This document shows positions 24,858-37,034 of a stretch of 64,000 nucleotides of DNA, piece after piece (the first letter of the stretch is position 1; each line of letters starts with the position of its first letter). The DNA lies in the NCBI GenBank assembly GCA_034687125.1, contig JAQGBZ010000075.1, positions 124,001-188,000 of the forward strand. Reading direction: 5' to 3'. A program made the translations under genes and the position numbers. The notes below the pieces were generated by a model, which saw nothing but the letters and a program-made list of their open reading frames with translations, searched no databases and was not told the origin of the DNA. This DNA comes from Neelides folsomi. Lineage: Eukaryota > Arthropoda > Collembola > Neelipleona > Neelidae.

Positions 24858-27800
24858 TTAAAGTGATTTAATGATTTTTAATATTTGATTAATATCTAAT
24901 GCTTCTCCTGGAGGAATTCCATATCCTTCTTGAAGACCCTTGGGATTTGACGGAGTTTTACATTCTTGATGAACTTCTTTTCTCAGCACCTTGTCAATGT
25001 CAACTAAACTGAAGAAGGCAATAGCTTGAGGTAAATCCATCATGTTCAGTCGATACGAGCACATTGCTCTCGTAAACAAATTAGTTATTTGAAGAGCCAA
25101 AGCAGCCCGATATTTATCTTCAGATCTCACTAAATATCTTACTTCATCATGAACACTTATGGAGAACCTTGCTTGGATTTTATATTCGTCAATGAGCCAT
25201 CTCATCGCTGTTAACATTAAATGCAAATAATCCACTGCTGAACTCTGAACGACCCAATTCACTCGACTTGTCATAAAATCATCACGAACTACAGAAGGAA
25301 CTAGGGAACGACTTATGATGCATCCTAGAATTGGAGTTTGTGGACTTTCATGTTGAGCAATCTCTTCCAGGCGATTGAACATTTCTGATTCAGTTCCATC
25401 GGCCCAAACTGACTTCTTCACCAACTCTAATGGACTTTCATAATGTTCGAAATCTACACATTGACGCAATGCATACAGATCTTCTCTTTTAACAGGTTGG
25501 TTCCATTTCTTTGAGGATTTAATTGAGTCACCGAGAGTTGCACCTTTGAAATATTTTTACTGTTAAAACAATTAACGCGAATTGGTTAACCATACAATTA
25601 ATTAACGAAACTAATGTTTCTATCTTATTCACTTATGTATTCTCTGAATTGGTAATAAAAAGAAATTCATAAAAGAGAAGTCGAGATTGAACTGGTAAAT
25701 TGATCATGCAATAAGAATTATTACTTAGGATAAAAGCTAAAAAACGGGATACGTTAATTGTTATTTAATTATACTTAAGTATTATTAGTACAAAATCTTA
25801 ATTACCTCTTTCATTAAGAAGATATTTCTTTTCGCCTTTTGTCATTTTGTACATTGCTTTCGCTTTGTTCTTCGCTTCTTCTGAACTCAAACTACGATTA
25901 AATTGTCTAAGGAGCCTTTGAGCAAAAGTAACTCCGGCCCCATAAATTCTCCCATAATTTAACACCTTCGCTTGTTCCCTTTGAATCCCAATAAGAGCAG
26001 CCGTCTTTGAGTGCATGTCCGTTCCTTGACCTTTGTTCCCTTGAAGGGTCATCCATCCAATCGGGGTTGACCCAGGAATCCCAGTAAAACTCGCATCGCC
26101 AATTGCAGATGCGATCCAGAGTTCTTGAGAATCAACGTCAGATCCAACAAAATGAAACCCGGGTGGTGATTGGATCATTCCTTTCAGCTCTGACCCGACC
26201 CGATCCTCATAAGCATTCGATGCCGTGAGCCATGTGGGTTCCACAGCTCTTCGAGTCAACGTTCCTGCGACAGACACCTGAGGAAGAATCCCGCCTTGTG
26301 TTTGTTCATCATTTGTCCACACCACAACTTGGCCGCCGATCCTTTCCCTGTTGTTTCGCCAGTAAGAAACCATTTTGCTCAATTTGACCACTTTGGTTGC
26401 AATGTCTTCCTCTTCATTAGTCAAGTAGAGAGAGGAAAGGATCCCGTCCTCGATTTTATTTAAAAAGTCTTTAGCCAATGGATTCCCCACTCGGAGATCG
26501 TCACCGTCTTTGTGAGGTAAAGGAATAAATTCTACCTTTGGATGTGGTGAAGGGAATTTGCTCTCACTTTTGACTCGCTTCTTTTTTGTTGTTGGTTTCT
26601 TCCGAAGTCCAGCCGTTTCAATTGCGTCTAACCCTCGAAGGAAATCTGCAATTTCTTCACTTTCTGCAACTTTCTCTTGTTGGTCCTTCATTTCTTTTTG
26701 GACGAAACGAAAATTCTTCGTCATCTTTTTGGCATTTTCGTTCTTCTCTGCTCGAATTTTCTCGAGTATTTTAACTTTGCTCTTCTCCCATATTTCTTCC
26801 CATTGTGAATACGGGAATTCGGGAATTGAATGATCGTCTCCTTCTTCAATCTCACTATTTTCATTTTCAATTTCTTCACTCGTAATTGGATTTTCTTCTG
26901 CTGAAGCATTTTTAATTAGAAATCCCCATCCACCCTTTTTGGTATAATGAAGTGGAAAGCCCATCCAAGATAGTCGAAGTAATTTAGGAACTATTTGCAT
27001 CGATGTGCTAATTTTACCCGGTCCAGGTACATAGTCCTCCTCACCTTTCTTACACAATAATTTTCTGTACCAAGTAGGGAGCCCTTGTTGGTCCAAATTC
27101 CTTTTGGTAACTTTCTTCACAGTCCAATCTAAATCCCACAGCCAGGGATCTTCTTTGTACTTTTCATTCTCAAGCAACTCAAGAGCCTCGTTGGCCTTAT
27201 GCATTAAAATCCCTTTTAACTCTTTCTCATATTCGTCAAATGCTGAAATTGACTTTTCAATATATGCTGGCCAATTGGAATTGATGGGGAGAAAGGACGA
27301 GCCCATTTCCAACATGCCGGACAAAGTGACTGGGTGAGGAAAGCGACGATAAAATTTAGAGAGTAATTTCACAAGAATCGAATGTGTGGCCACAACATCA
27401 TTTGAACAATATTGTATAAGATTTTGAAAATTCTCTTTAATTGTGGGGATGTCCCCTTTGACGAAAATGTCCCTTGACTCTTTTTCCAACTCACCATCAC
27501 AGTAAAGTTTATAAACATCTTTTAAATTATTTAGTGAACTTACTTCATTCCAATCTAAACTTGTCATCAATGAATTAAAAGCACTCTTTTGAACTTCTTT
27601 CCCTTTCATTGTCATCTTAAGAGCTCGTTGAAAACTCGTTATTCCGCTAATAGCAATGTGAAGGGACATCGTGTCCATAAATCTGATTTTACTTCCTTCA
27701 AGTAAATATTCTTCTCTTATTCTTGCCCTATCGTAAGACACGTTATGACCCACTATGATCTTTTCCTTTTGGATCCCTTCCTTCTTATATTCATCACTTT

Positions 27801-28470
27801 CAAACGGGATTAGGTCAGATAGGGTTAATTGTTCTTTGGGGTCACGGTTTCGTCCTTCAATTAAGGCTTTAGAGCACCAGGAGTACCATGACGTAGTTGA
27901 GACTCCAGTTGCCATCACTGGAGCATGTCCGGAAGACAAGCACACTTCGATATCAAAGACAATTCCACCTTCATCTGGGAAGCTCACTTGTTTTACCGAC
28001 CCATCTTTGGAGTATTTGGTCCATCCTTCTTTGAAAACCCATGATTTTGGTTTAGGTGGAATTGGAGATGCAACGAGGTCATCTAAGAGGGCTTTGTACT
28101 CTTTCACTTGTTTGGTGGCAATATTGATGAAGTGGTCGTTGATGGAGGACCCTTGAAGTGGTGGAAGTTGAAATGATATTGGTGGGAGAGGTTCGACTTC
28201 TTGGTCCCAGAGATTGTGAGATGATAAATGACGTTTGCATTTGGTAATCAACTCTTCCTCGTATTCCCGAACTCGGATTTTGTCTGGGAAAAGTTGTCGA
28301 TGAAGATCGTCGGATATCATTTGAATTTTGCAAGGATTGAAGAAAGAGTCATTTGTTGCAATTCTTGAATTGTGTCTTTTGGCATTTGTGAGATGAATCT
28401 TTCCATAAGCCATTCTTAGTCTTTGTCGGTGTAATAAATGTAGGTTGTGGAAACATTGTTTGCAATTCAT
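24858..28470 (-). CDS. POLG: DNA polymerase gamma catalytic subunit (mitochondrial)
   Basis: Replicates and proofreads mitochondrial DNA in the matrix. Two coding exons, 25806-28470 and 24858-25543, total 3351 bp or 1116 residues. The exonuclease domain has Exo I (VFDIEVC, about D173/E175), Exo II ([16 protein letters not shown]) and Exo III ([16 protein letters not shown]). After a spacer with [22 protein letters not shown] and an acidic/Lys-rich insertion, the polymerase domain has motif A ([11 protein letters not shown], about D778), motif B ([16 protein letters not shown], about K835) and motif C ([10 protein letters not shown]1021). All catalytic residues are present. The N-terminus ([20 protein letters not shown]) is basic and free of acids, as expected for a mitochondrial presequence. 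An acceptor (TTTTCAG) lies just upstream of this ATG, implying a non-coding 5' exon. Compared with most metazoan POLG genes this one has very few introns. Confidence 0.98.
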
Positions 28471-29707
28471 TTTGTGTCTGAAAATACAATGTACAAATAA
28501 TACAGTTTTGCTCATTAAATATTAATTAAAATTAATGTTCATATGAATTAAAGAATAGGTAATGAAATGAATGAAGAATGATATAGTGAGCAGTTTATTA
28601 GAAAATCATTGTATGATATGGAATATTTTATTAAATTGAACGTTTTAAGTCGTATTTTTTATTTAATCGTTATTTACCTTTAATTGATGTTAATCTTCAG
28701 GCTCATAATAGTTCGAATCTTGAATTGCGTTTTGCGTTAAACTTGATTAACAAAATAAAAATAAAAACAAGGAAAGGACTGAAGACTGAAAGGCAAGTAG
28801 GCAAGGAACAGGAACCGACTCGCGCTTTCGGTATACAAAATTTTTGATTTTGATTTAGCCTTTGGAGAGCACGAGAATATCAAAATTGCCTGTACCGCAG
28901 TACAGGTTGAACTTGATTCTTGAAATAATTCTTTATAATAAATTATTGAACTATCAACTAGTGATAACAATAACTTAAAAAAGTTAGGTAAATAGCTATA
29001 TTATGAAAAAATACCGATCGTGAATGAAATGAATTTAATAAATAAAATAAGTAATTCTTATCTAAAAAAAAGTTGTCGAGCGTTATTGCAATTGACATTG
29101 TAGATGTAAAGAGCATTTCTCAAAGTTATTATAAATTAACGAACTATTTATTTTCATTTTGAATACATTTTTATTTAAATCAAAGTTAGGGGTATTAAAG
29201 CTTTAGCGGCTAAACCTAAAAGACACTGGTTTCTGTGGCTAAACTTTAGCCGCAGATTAGAATTATTTTTCAACTACCTATTTTTCCATTACTATTTATA
29301 TTTTTAGATGTGATTTACTCTTTCTCGTGTTTCACATTACTTTGAAAAACATCTTAATTGCTAATAATGTAGTTTATTGTTTGTTATGTAGTCTTATAGT
29401 CTGAATATAATAGTTTCAAAGTCCTTCAATGCTCTATTAAATTATGATTTTGAGTGAGTCGTACAATTATCTATAACTTTTTTTATAATCACTATAATTT
29501 TTTGTGTGCTGCAAATAAGTGTAGTAATAAATCGATTTTGTATTTTCATAAAACATAAGCATACAATTAAATACTTTTAAACAAACATTCCAATTATTAC
29601 TTAAGTATTTAGGTTAACTTGAATAACGTATCAATATTTGATTTAATATTTCACTGGTACGGAATCTCTTTTCATTTTGAATATATCGTGGCAGATTTTT
29701 TGGAAGA
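28471..29707. other. Intergenic upstream of POLG
   Basis: Expected POLG promoter and 5' non-coding exon, and the CPTP 3' UTR. Otherwise AT-rich sequence with no coding signal. Confidence 0.6.
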
Positions 29708-30987
29708 TTATGGCAAATCCAGAAAGTTATTTTCAGCATAGCACTTTTCGCATTTGTCATAAATCGCCTTTAACGAGACAATCACAGATTTGATTATATT
29801 TTCTAAATCTTCACTTGCAATTTTTCCATCTGCAACCTGTAAATGAAATAGGTAAGTAAGTAGGTAATGAATCATCTAAAAAATATGAGCGAAAACTACT
29901 ATGATCATTACTTTTAAACAGATACATATTAAGTATTCTAAATGTATTGAATCTATGTTTACCTTTTCGTAAAGATCTTTTTTGAATGGTAAAGCGTACA
30001 TCGCGAACTTGGCTCCTTTCTGAATTAACCATGGATGATATTTTGCTAGAGTTTGATTGTAACTTTCTTTACAAATTGCTCCTGTTCCATCGTTCGGGGC
30101 AAGTTTCAGAGTTTTTTCCAAGAACATGTAGATGAAAACTAAAATATTTAAAAGAGATTTATTAGACTTTGTTGTTTCAAATATAATCCTTATTTTGGTA
30201 GTGCATAATTGGTAGGCCTGTATCAGCCTATCAGTATAGTGTTTACTAAAATACTAAAACGATGAATCTTTATTAAGATAATTGTCATTTATAATATAAA
30301 ATTTACCGAGTGATCTATGAAGTCTAAGGAGTGTTCTTGATCCATTGGTTAATTTATTCTCAGTGATGTAATCTGTTGTTTTTTCATAATTCAACATCTT
30401 CTCCACGGTCTCGTAATTATCTTTATTGGATCCATTCCTGAAGTCGTCTAAAATTTCTATTTTGCTTTTCACGTCTGATCCGACAAACCCGAAAACTGTT
30501 CCAAGAAGTCGAAAGAACCTAAAAATTATCATTAACTTGAACAGTTTGAATCAAACATTACAGATCGTAATAGTCTTATAGTATGAAATGGTATTTAAAT
30601 AATCTTATTTATTTACCTGAATAAATGTTGAAACACCTTGATATATTCATCTAAACAAACTTCTCCATCTTCCCTGATACTGAGCACCAAGTCCTCTTGC
30701 AATTTAATTATATCGAAAGTCCCTGAGAAATCAAGTTTGTCTGAGGAAAACGAAGTCCCCGAATCCGTGTACTCACTCTCAACTTCGGCCATTTCTGATA
30801 CGTTATCTGAGACAATTTATTGTCGTATTATTTTTTAACTGTAAATAAATATCACTCAATTCCATTGGGTTTTGATTTGGTTCGAGGGAATATTTTTAAA
30901 ACCAGAATTGAATCAACTTCGTTATGATTTTTAATACATATGGAGAATAATACCATTATTGTTAATTTTCTTCAGATCCTTTCCCAT
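29708..30987 (-). CDS. CPTP: Ceramide-1-phosphate transfer protein (GLTP fold)
   Basis: Cytosolic lipid transfer protein that moves ceramide-1-phosphate between membranes. Exons: 30954-30987, 30617-30806, 30307-30518, 29963-30138, 29708-29836, totalling 741 bp or 246 residues from the ATG at 30987. A second in-frame ATG at 30792 would give 230. The GLTP domain starts at LFRFFRLLGTVFGF. It keeps the headgroup and acyl-chain residues of the family: Asp and Lys in GSDVKSKIEIL, the two Arg in RTLLRLHRSL, and His in AKYHPWL. The C-terminus CYAENNFLDLP is the hallmark ending of CPTP rather than GLTP. The N-terminal extension (about 40 residues, Ser/Glu-rich) is longer than in vertebrates. A further acceptor-exon-donor triplet lies upstream (see 32889-32927), so the true start may be even further 5'. 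Confidence 0.93.
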
Positions 30988-33313
30988 ATTAGTAGAAGAA
31001 GGAGAAAGGGTTTCTAAGTCTATTTCTAAGAAAATGAAAATTGGCTAAAATTATAATGGAATATAAAAGAATCAAATTGGAGATTGGAGCAGTTTGATTA
31101 AAAATATGGGAAATCAATAGGGGACCATGTGTTCTCTTTCCCTCTCCTATCACCTATGTACTGCAGTTCACTATTTGACAGACTTCTTCATTTTGCCTTC
31201 AAGTGCTTGAGGGACATTCGCAAATATCATAAATTACATGCGAGGCTTGCAAGGCCATATCTCTTTTAGTGTAAAACTTTAAATTAACTTTTAAAATATA
31301 ATATGCACTAGTGTTAAAACATGATTTTGTGCATATTATTCTATTCATTATTCTCCCTTTATAGCGCACTCATATCTAATCCTTTAATTTTTGTCATCAA
31401 TTTTTGACATTGAATCAATAATCAATTTTATAAGGATTCTTTTAATGTTGTGTCTCGTCTGGTTTCTGAATATTATGCAAAGCGACCTATTGTTAAATGT
31501 ATAGTATAATCAAATTTTATCAGCATTTTTCTATATAATTAATATGTATGTTACCCATTTGAGATAAATGCTAGAAATTATATTACAGATACAGATGTAG
31601 TTATACAATGTTTGTATAACTTTTAACCACTCTCCAAATGGTATACGTTTGATATTTAATATAGGGCAGGGTAGGGAAATAAAAGATAGATAATATATGT
31701 TATACTAATCTGTTATATGTAGTTTATATGTAGCAGTACATTCTGAAAACTGTGATTTTTTCACCATAAATTGTGCCAATTAGCGCATTGTTGTTTATTT
31801 ATAATGAAAGAAATTTATTTTTCAATTTTAGTATTTTTTCAAATCACTATCTACTCACTACTTAATTATAATTACTGGTCACTCTTATATCAGATAAAAT
31901 ACATAGCAGGTACATGATGTATTAGTTGAACAAATGTTTTGAGAAGAGCCAAGATCACAGCATTCACGAGGATAAATAAGAAAATGAACTCGCGAGAAGA
32001 CAGGAAATCGTAAAAAAGAAAGATGGCTTATATTGTGTTGTCCTTTTGGGGCTGACCATATCGGAGATAAATTCATCCTGTTTGATCATCCAAAGACAAT
32101 AAATTATCATACTAATTGATATTAAAAAATAGCAAAAGTTTTTTAATAAAAGCGTCAGGAATTTCAAATTTTGTTATATTTAATTGTTTTCTGAGGTTGT
32201 GTTGAGCGAGTTGAAAGAGCTTTAATGAATAATGTAGAAGGGATGTAAATATTATAAGCATAGGATACCAAAAATACCAAATTGAAGATAATGTAAGCAC
32301 TCTATTCAATCTAATAATCTAGCACTTCCGATTTTAATTCCTTTTTGCTCTCTTTAGCTATAAAGAATGTGATCATTGATTGAGAGTTGAAACTGTGAGA
32401 GATAGGAAAGGCAGAAATTGCTTTTAAATTCGATTAGGTTATTTAGGTTCGAAAAAGAGCCTAATACTGTTCCATGTTATATTATAGCTATAGCAGAGTA
32501 CGATAAATTATAATCACAAATACTTCCATATATAAATACAAACGCATAATTCAATTACAATGCAAAGTAACTTGTTTCATACAGAAGTGAATTTGATTAT
32601 TTTCTTTCCAACTTATTGGCTATATCTATAAATCAATTTAGAGATTGAGAAATTTAGAATGCACTGAAATATTGAAATGCTGTAAATAATACAGTTAGGT
32701 ATAGTATAAGGAAATTGAGCCTAAAGACCATATTAATCATGAAGAAACGAATTCTAGAAAAATTGACATTCATATAAGATTGGCTTAAATCTACCAAAAT
32801 TCGTAAACAGATTTTGCTATTTGGGGATTGACGGCTAAGCTTATTTCCCATAAAAGACACAAATATTTAATAAAACTTTTTAGCTTACCACTTTTGCATT
32901 CTCTTCTTCGCTTTCGTTTTCTAATTCCTGAAATTGAATTAAAATTCTTTATTAGCGACTCGGTCGATGATGATTAATGTGTTTAATAAATATTGGGTTA
33001 CTTTTACTTGGTCGACATTTTGAACACATGCAGAAACTTTTTAATAACTTAATTCTGGAGCTCAAAAATTATAAAGTTCAATCGAACTTTATGTAAAACT
33101 TTTAAATTCTTTCAATCTTTGTGTATACTTTTCTTTAATCTTTTCCTCGAAGATTCTTTGAGAGTGAAATTGAGACTTCATAAAGAACTTTTGACGTTTT
33201 TGATCATTTGTCTTTTATCAAAAGCCGTATATTTTATATGAGGAAACTTAATTTGACTAAGGTGTTTAATTGTAACTATGTAAAATTGGGATTTTCCCTT
33301 GGTATGATTTACC
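30988..33313. other. Intergenic, AT-rich, with one possible upstream exon
   Basis: 2.3 kb with no complete gene. On the minus strand an acceptor (TTAG just above 31030) opens a frame reading ETLSPSSTNMGKD that runs into the CPTP start, so CPTP may extend upstream. The remainder shows only short fortuitous frames. Confidence 0.5.
32889..32927 (-). other. Candidate short exon upstream of CPTP
   Basis: 39 bp flanked by a strong acceptor (TTTCAG) and a strong donor (GTAAGC). In one frame it reads ELENESEEENAKV. Its phase in that frame does not match the next candidate exon, so it may be part of a 5' UTR or of an alternative first-exon set. Confidence 0.3.
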
Positions 33314-34291
33314 TTATCCTTGTCCCCATCCACCTCGACCTCCTCCACCGCCACCTCCTCCACGACCTCCACCTCCTCCTCCAACTAAATTTAAAAACAA
33401 TTTAGTCTAATGGTTCTACTATTATTAATTAACTTAAATATAGGTAAATTGTTTAATGTTCAATACCTTGCCATCCTCCACCACCACCTCCTCCTCCTCC
33501 GCTCTTTCCACCGCCATATCCACCACCGCCGCCTCCCTTTCCTCCTCCTTGTCCTCCACCACCTCCGTATCCTCCACCGCCACCTCCTCCACGACCTCCA
33601 CCTCCTCCTCCAACTAAATTTAAAAACAATTTAGTCTAATGATTCTACAATTATTAATTAACTTAAATATAAATAAATTGTTTAATGTTCAATACCTTGC
33701 CATCCTCCACCACCACCTCCTCCTCCGCCGCTCTTTCCGCCACCATATCCACCGCTGCCGCCACCTCCCTTTCCTCCACCTCCGTGTCCTCCACCGCCAC
33801 CTCCCTTTCCTCTACTTCCGTGTCCACCGCCACTGCCTATGAGAATTCAAATCATTTTCCAATATTAATCAAACTTAAGAGTCAAGACAAACTTTTTGTT
33901 GAGAATTTTTTTTGTTAATTTTACCTCCTTTTCCTCCTCCACCGCCGCCGCCTCCATATCCACCTCCTCCACCTCCGCCGCTTCTACCGGATGCTCCCCA
34001 TCCTGAACGGCCTCCTCCGCCTCCTCCTCCACGACCACCACCACCACCTCCGCCATATCCACCACCACCCCCGCCGCCTTTTTGTTGTCCTCCTTCTGAC
34101 GATGTTACATAGATGAACAAAAGTACTCCCAATAAGAGTATCTGAAAACAGATTCGAACTATTTGAAACAGATTGGAATTTTTATAATTAACCGATTTGT
34201 AATAATATTGAAATGGGTTTTATAAAGTTTTGATTTGAGCTGTATTTTGATGTCATGTTGGTCGAAATCTTACCGGTTTGCTTAAAGCCAT
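33314..34291 (-). CDS. Secreted glycine-rich protein
   Basis: Exons: 34274-34291, 33925-34141, 33696-33836, 33467-33613, 33314-33384, summing to 594 bp or 197 residues. A signal peptide (MALSKPILLLGVLLFIYV) is split after six codons by the first intron. The mature protein is almost entirely Gly with interspersed Tyr, Lys, Arg, His, Ser and Trp, in patterns such as GGGGYGGGG, GGGRGGGGGG and GGWQ at exon ends. There is no Cys. Exons 3 and 4 and their flanking introns are near-copies (see the repeat at 33385-33842). Such proteins are typical of cuticle, adhesive, silk or antimicrobial gland secretions in arthropods; the sequence does not decide between these. A lineage-specific function is likely. 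Confidence 0.82.
33385..33842. repeat. Two tandem copies of a 229-bp intron-exon unit
   Basis: The sequence from the acceptor of the last glycine-rich exon (near 33385) through the preceding intron and exon repeats 229 bp further on (near 33614). The introns match nearly base for base across caactaaatttaaaaacaa and gttcaataccttgccatcc, with a few substitutions, so the duplication is recent. It added an in-frame glycine-rich exon. Confidence 0.85.
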
Positions 34292-36452
34292 GTTGATTTT
34301 TATTTCTGTTATTCTCTCTTGGATCCTTAAGTTGAGTGTGAGTTGTAATGACAATCTCCTGAGTTTATATACTCCCTGAAACGGCCGACGGTCGACCTTT
34401 AATTTCTTTGGCAAATGATAGAAAAATAATCCTTCCTTGACTCACTACCGACTTTGCCATTATTATCTCAAATCGGTAGAGCGTAATGATCTCGTAGTTC
34501 GTAGTCGTCACTTCCACACCTCAAGTGTTAACTCAGCGGTTGGGGAAAAAGCATTATTATTGTAAATTAATAGACCCAAGACTCGCAAGGCCACATGTAT
34601 GGCCAACCTTTATTAAAGTCCTCATTGAAGAGGGAAAATTCCCATTGTCGTCTTAAACCCATTTCTCATCTTTCCTACATTTTTTTCCATTCAATTCTTC
34701 AAATCCTCAATTATGCATTTTTTCCTTGTATGTTTTGATCCTTTTTTGCTCGAATTGTTCTGACAGTTGAGGATTCCTCTCCTTGTTAATCGATAAAGTC
34801 GTGATTTTAAGGTACTTTTGTTCCTAATTCAATCCCATTAAGGTATTAATCCAAGAAAACTTTCACTTTTATTCTTTGGAACCGAATGAGCTCCACTCAT
34901 GCAAATCTCTTAAATGGATTCTTTACCTTCAGAGACTCCATTTACATCGGAGAAGCATACGGAGGATTTCCTTCTTTTTCTCACAATGATTAAGTGATCA
35001 AATCTCCACTTTTTTGAACTATCAATTTTCCCAATCTGCTCCATTAAGTCTTTTTCAAAGATATCCCATTTCAATTGATCATTTTAAATATGAATATTAT
35101 TCAATCAATTCATGACCGCACATTATTACTTATGATCTTAAATTATTTTCAGTTCATTAACTTTTACCGTAATTTGATAAATAGGTTATAATACGGTTGA
35201 TAAAATTCATAATGCGGGTAGAAATTTGAGGTGAATTACAATCACTATATGACTTTTCCGTACTTCGGTATTATCCTATTACATATTGGTATTACATAGT
35301 CAAAATATCTTTGGACTTAGACTTGTTATGGCATATGAGTGCGTGGTTTTTGTGATCAAAGTGGAAAATTGTTCGTTTAATTCCAATTAATTTCCTTCAA
35401 CCCCTGCACTTGAGTCATGCTCTTGATTTTAAGCCCTTGTTTTGTATTTATTAATTTTAATGGTAAAGGAATGGTTGAAGAACATTTTTATAAGAATGAG
35501 TTAATAAATTGAATGAGTTTCGGCTATAACGCTATAAGAAGCTTGTGTTGTTATTTCATGGCGGAATAAAGGTTGAATTTGGAGAATAATGCACGGTGGT
35601 ATTTGTAGAAGTGCATTGAGCTAGGAAAATGTTTATTTTATTATGATGTGAGGAATTCAAAGTCATAAAACACAATTCCTTTTTTCTCTGGTCTTCAATG
35701 TGTCCTTTTCATCACTGCTATGCAGCTAGCTATAAAAGGCATATTATAGTGAAATTTCCTTGGCTTAATTCTTTGTATCTTTTTTCTGAATGGTTCTCGG
35801 TGTCGCATCCTTCAAGTCTCTCCAAGCAGTCTTCCTCAATTTTTTATTCATTTGCTGTACTTTTTATAGCTTTTATTCCCCTATTGACACAGAGTGAGCT
35901 ACTCGACATAATCAAACTATAAGAAGGGCTTAAATGAGACAGCATAAACAACATCGTTATTTACACTTCCATAAATCACTAAAAATGAAATTGATTCTTT
36001 TGGGATTTTTTTTCTTGATTTTATTTATTTTTTATATTGACTTTTAAGTGGTTGAAGCGTTGAAGATTTGGCATGGATTTTTAATTTTTGGTAAACTAAA
36101 CGAATAGATTAGAAATAAGTAGATATTATGTTAACTATAGTAAATAAGACTATAATTTCATTAGTTTATGTTAAGATTTACCTTTATTATGTATAATACA
36201 TCCTCCTCATTTTCATGCTTAAAGTATGCATCAATAAAATATTATAAACTAGGAATAAAGATATAACTGCTAATAGATGAACAGAAGATTCAATGTCAGG
36301 ATTAAAGAATTTATTTTATTTTAGCAATAATATGAATAAAGTTTCATTACACTTCATATAAATAATATGTTATCTCAAGATTTTATTCATTTTTGAATTC
36401 TGATATTAATTTTATATTTTGTAAAGATAGTCGAATTAATATTAGCCAATAA
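34292..36452. other. Intergenic between secreted-protein genes
   Basis: 2.2 kb. The proximal part should be the glycine-rich gene promoter. I see no coding exon, RNA gene or repeat in the rest. Confidence 0.55.
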
Positions 36453-37034
36453 TTAACCAAAAAAGCCAAAAAAGAAGTAGAAAACTACTCGAAAGACGAA
36501 GTTGAAAAATCCAAAGAAAAATTGAACGAAGTAAAATCCAAGTGTTCTTGGTCTTGCTGAAATAATATAAAAATTATTATAATTTAATAATAATTTATAA
36601 TTGTTATAATGTCCCAATTATATCTTATATTAAATTATAGTCAAGTAAATATAAGAAAACGTACTTGTTGTTGCTCTTGTTGTAGGACTTGCTGTTGGTG
36701 CAGAAGTGGCTGTTAATCAAATTCACCCATATTAAAATTTAAATTGAACCATAATAAAAACTTTCGGTTAAATGTGATATAGTTGAAATAATTTACCTGA
36801 AGGAACTGCTGGTAAAGCATTAGCTTGGACTGCAGCTGGAGTCGTCGACATACTTCCATAAACAAACCCCATACGCTCTCTCTGTATCAATATCAATTAA
36901 TAAATATATGTTAATATATAATAAATATAAATTCAATTATTAGCTATAAACGAGTCAAATGCCTTTTTGAAGGAAGCTGACGAAATTGCGACGAACGCCA
37001 AGCTGACAAAGAGTATGAAAGATGCTTTTGCCAT
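36453..37034 (-). CDS. Small secreted protein with Thr/Ala/Pro linker and phenylalanine-rich tail
   Basis: Exons: 36952-37034, 36797-36879, 36665-36709, 36453-36556, summing to 315 bp or 104 residues, all phases consistent. Residues 1-20 (MAKASFILFVSLAFVAISSA) are a signal peptide. Residues 38-70 are rich in Ala, Pro, Ser and Thr (MSTTPAAVQANALPAVPS, ATSAPTASPTTRATT), a likely O-glycosylation region. The last 27 residues are about half Phe (FYFVQFFFGFFNFV and FYFFFGFFG) with one Arg between. No known family fits. The tail could insert in a membrane, coat a hydrophobic surface or self-assemble. The first donor (GTTTAT) and the second acceptor are weak but are the only pair that keep the Ser/Thr/Pro frame. 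Confidence 0.6.

Noticed and set aside
33875..34132. Poly-proline open frame on the plus strand (33912-34112) opposite the glycine-rich exon
   Set aside because: Poly-Pro is the antisense of Gly codons (GGN/CCN); the minus strand has a signal peptide and consistent splice phases.
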